Source of the DNA: Balneola sp.
GTDB lineage: Bacteria; Bacteroidota; Rhodothermia; Balneolales; Balneolaceae
Direction of reading: 5' to 3'
NCBI GenBank assembly: GCA_002730655.1
Contig: PCAT01000110.1
Span: 17,840 to 25,223, forward strand
DNA: 7,384 bases
Shown piece after piece: positions 5,883 to 7,384 of the stretch. The notes under the pieces were generated by a model. The model saw only the letters and a list, made by a program, of their open reading frames with translations, made no database searches and was not told the DNA's origin. The position numbers and the translations under genes were made by a program. The number at the start of each line of letters is the position of its first letter. Position 1 is the first letter of the stretch.

Positions 5883-6435
5883 CTTTATATCCCTCCCACC
5901 AGCTAGGCGCTGGTCTTTTCCATTCCCAAACGGCAAAGTCTTTAGCCACGTGATAATAATTACGATATGCTTTTACTGCATCGCCTTCTACCTTACACAT
6001 AGGATAGTGCGACATCGCTTGAGCAAATGGAGTAAGAGGACCATGTGGTATATTTTCTGGAATTTTAGATAACAACTTACCTAGCAATTCGATAGTCTTA
6101 TGAGACTTTTCTCTTCGATAAGTAAACTCTTGCCCCATGGCGTAAAAATGTTTATAATGCCATTTGTAATTTTGAGAAGATTCCATAGTCCATGTGGTAC
6201 AAGGATGATGTTTATGAACAGCGGCATAATACAATTTATCGCGTTCGTCTCCAAACGCGTAATAAGTTTGTATAGTCTTTCCTGACTTTGATGGTCTTTT
6301 TTCGGGTATACCATCTAGTAGCCTATGGGCCGTGCTTAACATTTGTGCAGACTCTACGATCATTTTAGGAACGTGCCTGTCACAAAGCATCTGAGCCGCA
6401 ACGACTGGATCTTCATGAAGTATAAAAATATTCAT
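5863..6435 (-). CDS. Conserved marine-phage protein of unknown function, 190 aa
   Basis: The protein begins MNIFILHEDPVVAAQMLCDR, followed by HVPKMIVESAQMLSTAHR (21-38), HKHHPCTTW (74-82), NYKWHYKHF (89-97), TPFAQAM (135-141), GDAVKAYRNYY (151-161) and a Trp-rich C-terminus ending in PSWWEGYKG. I recall this pattern from many T4-like marine phages, where it stays uncharacterised. The order 'D.R/K-H..KM..E..Q.L' then 'HHP...W' then a helix with conserved aromatic and Glu/Arg residues loosely resembles the Pyr_excise (endonuclease V-type) superfamily, so a DNA-repair role is possible but not shown. AAGGA lies 6 nt before the ATG. The 3' end overlaps the next gene by 20 bases. It is the first gene after the only internal gap of the operon. 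Confidence 0.85.
   Translation of the reverse strand: MNIFILHEDPVVAAQMLCDRHVPKMIVESAQMLSTAHRLLDGIPEKRPSKSGKTIQTYYAFGDERDKLYYAAVHKHHPCTTWTMESSQNYKWHYKHFYAMGQEFTYRREKSHKTIELLGKLLSKIPENIPHGPLTPFAQAMSHYPMCKVEGDAVKAYRNYYHVAKDFAVWEWKRPAPSWWEGYKGASLYS
5891..5897 (-). promoter_or_regulatory. Shine-Dalgarno GGGAGGG deciding a GTG start
   Basis: This is the strongest ribosome-binding sequence in the window, 8 nt before GTG at 5882 and located inside the 3' end of the upstream 190-aa gene. It supports the GTG start over the upstream ATG at 5936. Confidence 0.7.
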
Positions 6436-6501
6436 ATCAATTCCTTATTATCATTATATAGTATCATATTATTCAATGATTGTAAACGTTTATTTTTTTA
6501 A
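6436..6501 (-). promoter_or_regulatory. 66-bp AT-rich gap, possible promoter
   Basis: This is the only non-coding gap of note inside the operon. On the minus strand it holds TATAAT at 6458-6453 and an AAACGTTT palindrome followed by TTTACA-like sequence, but the spacing between the latter and TATAAT is about 22 nt, too long for a normal sigma-70 pair. A transcript starting downstream of TATAAT would leave a very short leader before AAGGA (6446-6442). No T4 late TATAAATA box and no clear hairpin terminator is seen. Promoter activity is only a possibility. Confidence 0.2.
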
Positions 6502-6678
6502 CTAAGTAGAATATTGAACCTCCGGACTTTTTATCAACTTGATTTTTTCCCTTACATAATCTCTTTTCTTTAAGATGTTTTCCATTTGTTGTATTCTTCC
6601 TCTCTTTTTAAGTTTAAGAGCGTAAAGTTCTAAATCGCTGGAATCTTTTTGTAATCTTTCAAGTTGTGCAAGTACCAT
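6502..6678 (-). CDS. Small 58-aa helical protein
   Basis: A short frame starts at ATG 6678, with AAAGGA 5 nt upstream, and ends at TAG. It encodes MVLAQLERLQKDSSDLELYA, continues through a Lys/Arg-rich stretch (LKLKKRGRIQQMENILKKRD) and ends in SPEVQYST. The residues are almost all helix-formers with leucines spaced for a coiled coil, and the middle is strongly basic. It fills the space between the 139-aa and 190-aa genes and lies 23 bases after the former's stop. I do not recognise a family. The good ribosome site and the lack of any other explanation for this stretch support a real gene. Confidence 0.6.
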   Translation of the reverse strand: MVLAQLERLQKDSSDLELYALKLKKRGRIQQMENILKKRDYVREKIKLIKSPEVQYST

Positions 6679-6701
6679 TCTTGTCCTTTCTGGAAATAGA
6701 G

Positions 6702-7121
6702 TCAGTCTTTAAGCAACCCTGGAAAAGCCTCCTCTACAACCGGGCGTGTAATGCCTGTTAATTTTTTCTTGTTAATCATTGAGACGACAAGCTTAGCATC
6801 TTCAGGATGTACACCTTCAAGCATACCTATAAAAATTTGTTCTCTTTTATATTTCGGCATTTTATCCCCAGGGCCACCTTTCACAAAATATTTAAACTTA
6901 GAATTTTCTCTTAGAAGATTTGTGGGGTGGTTATGAGCTGCGGATGCTTGATATGGTGGGGAACCTTCAGGTAAGTTCCATTCTACTTTAGAATCCATTG
7001 AGCCTCGTATAATATCCTTCAATGCCCAAGTCTCGTTTGATTTTAAGACTTTTACTTTATCATCTCGACTGCGCTGTTTGGCAGCTTCTTCGATAACTTC
7101 AAAAACATACTGTTTCATCAT
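6702..7121 (-). CDS. Conserved T4-like marine phage protein, 139 aa
   Basis: The protein opens MMKQYVFEVIEEAAKQRSRD, then ETWALKDIIRGSMDSKVEW (30-48), LPEGSPPY (50-57), FKYFVKGG (76-83), REQIFIGMLEGVHPEDAKLV (93-112) and RPVVEEAFPGLLKD (126-139). I recall a family with the same layout ('..ALK.ilR....' , 'LP.G.PPY', 'FIRmLE.vhPeDA', 'EAFPGLL') in many cyanophages and pelagiphages, possibly the one named DUF6433; its function is unknown to me. It appears soluble, with no signal or membrane segment. Two ATG codons stand in tandem; AGGAG lies 5 nt before the first. The start overlaps the stop of the preceding small frame by ATGA. The gene is firm and its role is not. Confidence 0.85.
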   Translation of the reverse strand: MMKQYVFEVIEEAAKQRSRDDKVKVLKSNETWALKDIIRGSMDSKVEWNLPEGSPPYQASAAHNHPTNLLRENSKFKYFVKGGPGDKMPKYKREQIFIGMLEGVHPEDAKLVVSMINKKKLTGITRPVVEEAFPGLLKD

Positions 7122-7273
7122 ACAAACTCCTGTACACTTTTTATCAATTCATTACAATTTTTCGAAACTAGATATGGAAAAACGTTACCTTTGTTTGGCC
7201 ATGGATCTTGTTCCTCAAAACTATTTATAATCTGACGTTTTAGATCGTTAGGAGTTTCAGTAAGATCTATCAA
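7118..7273 (-). CDS. Small 51-aa ORF, TTG start or frame-broken gene
   Basis: A frame open from TTG at 7273 to TGA at 7120-7118 encodes (M)IDLTETPNDLKRQIINSF, ending in CNELIKSVQEFV. The stop overlaps the next ATG as ATGA, typical of this operon, so translation through its end is likely. It contains no ATG, and no Shine-Dalgarno precedes the TTG. Immediately upstream, in the frame one base over, a 10-codon ORF with a good ribosome site (ATG 7302, AAAAGGA 6 nt before) ends at a TGA that overlaps the TTG (TTGA). Either ribosomes restart here, or one base is missing and the two pieces form a single 61-aa protein. I do not recognise the product. Confidence 0.45.
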   Translation of the reverse strand: MIDLTETPNDLKRQIINSFEEQDPWPNKGNVFPYLVSKNCNELIKSVQEFV

Positions 7274-7302
7274 TTATAGAAAGTTAGGTTTAAAAAATTC
7301 AT
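7270..7302 (-). other. 10-codon ORF with its own ribosome site
   Basis: ATG at 7302 is preceded by AAAAGGA (7315-7309) at 6 nt and encodes MNFLNLTFYN, ending at TGA 7272-7270. The stop overlaps the TTG of the 51-aa frame. It may be a leader peptide, or the true N-terminus of that gene separated by a one-base change. Confidence 0.35.
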
Positions 7303-7320
7303 TTAAAGTCCTTTTGAGCA

Positions 7321-7384
7321 TTATTGAAAGAATTTTTTTAAATATTTTGTTAAGAGTTGATCAGGGAGCTGAATCTCTACTTTC
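7321..7384 (-). CDS. Partial CDS, C-terminal tail of an upstream gene
   Basis: From the right edge one frame reads KVEIQLPDQLLTKYLKKFFQ and stops at TAA (7323-7321). The second frame meets a stop within eight codons; I did not work through the third in the same way. The amphipathic, lysine-rich tail and the position one intergenic spacer before the next ribosome site fit the end of a gene on the same strand. Only 20 residues are visible, so the call is tentative. Confidence 0.4.
   Translation of the reverse strand, partial: KVEIQLPDQLLTKYLKKFFQ

Noticed and set aside
7288..7294. A TTTAAAC heptamer in the frame required for -1 ribosomal frameshifting, inside the 10-codon ORF.
   Set aside because: After a -1 slip the ribosome meets TAA at 7276-7274 within five codons, so it cannot enter the 51-aa frame. 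The match is probably chance in AT-rich DNA.

Overview
The window looks like part of the genome of a tailed phage, most likely a T4-like (myovirus-type) marine phage of the kind that infects AT-rich planktonic bacteria. The evidence is a phage-type PhoH ATPase, an MGME1/RecB-like PD-(D/E)XK exonuclease, and several small proteins resembling families I recall from marine T4-like phages (the 139-aa, 190-aa and 76-aa genes). The DNA is AT-rich, and genes abut or overlap with almost no intergenic space. Host and phage genus cannot be fixed from this window alone.

Every supported gene is on the minus strand, so the window is transcribed from right to left. Most junctions are ATGA or short overlaps, as in one long translationally coupled operon. 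In transcription order: the tail of an unknown gene (7321-7384); a small ORF with an apparent frame break (7118-7302); a conserved 139-aa phage protein; a 58-aa helical protein; a 66-bp gap, the only sizeable non-coding stretch inside the operon; a 190-aa conserved phage protein; a 76-aa protein starting at GTG; PhoH; a 90-aa probably exported protein; a PD-(D/E)XK nuclease; an 87-aa basic-tailed protein; and a 120-aa membrane protein with a canonical EF-hand loop.

From 3494 down to 1 the content changes to what looks like a sugar or surface-glycan cassette: a class I SAM methyltransferase, a GT8-like glycosyltransferase with a DAD motif, a RuBisCO-like protein (RLP), a sugar-nucleotidyltransferase, and the start of another protein with a possible glycan role. 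The RLP is the highlight. It has both RuBisCO domains and keeps the KPK and K-x-D-E metal-site motifs, but lacks the loop-6 lysine and two active-site histidines, so it should enolise or isomerise some other phosphorylated compound rather than fix CO2. Its place between a glycosyltransferase and a nucleotidyltransferase suggests that the phage makes or remodels an unusual activated sugar. That pathway is inference; the homology and residue pattern are read from the sequence.

No tRNA, rRNA, CRISPR, insertion sequence or convincing terminator was seen. No gene-free stretch exceeds 300 bases.
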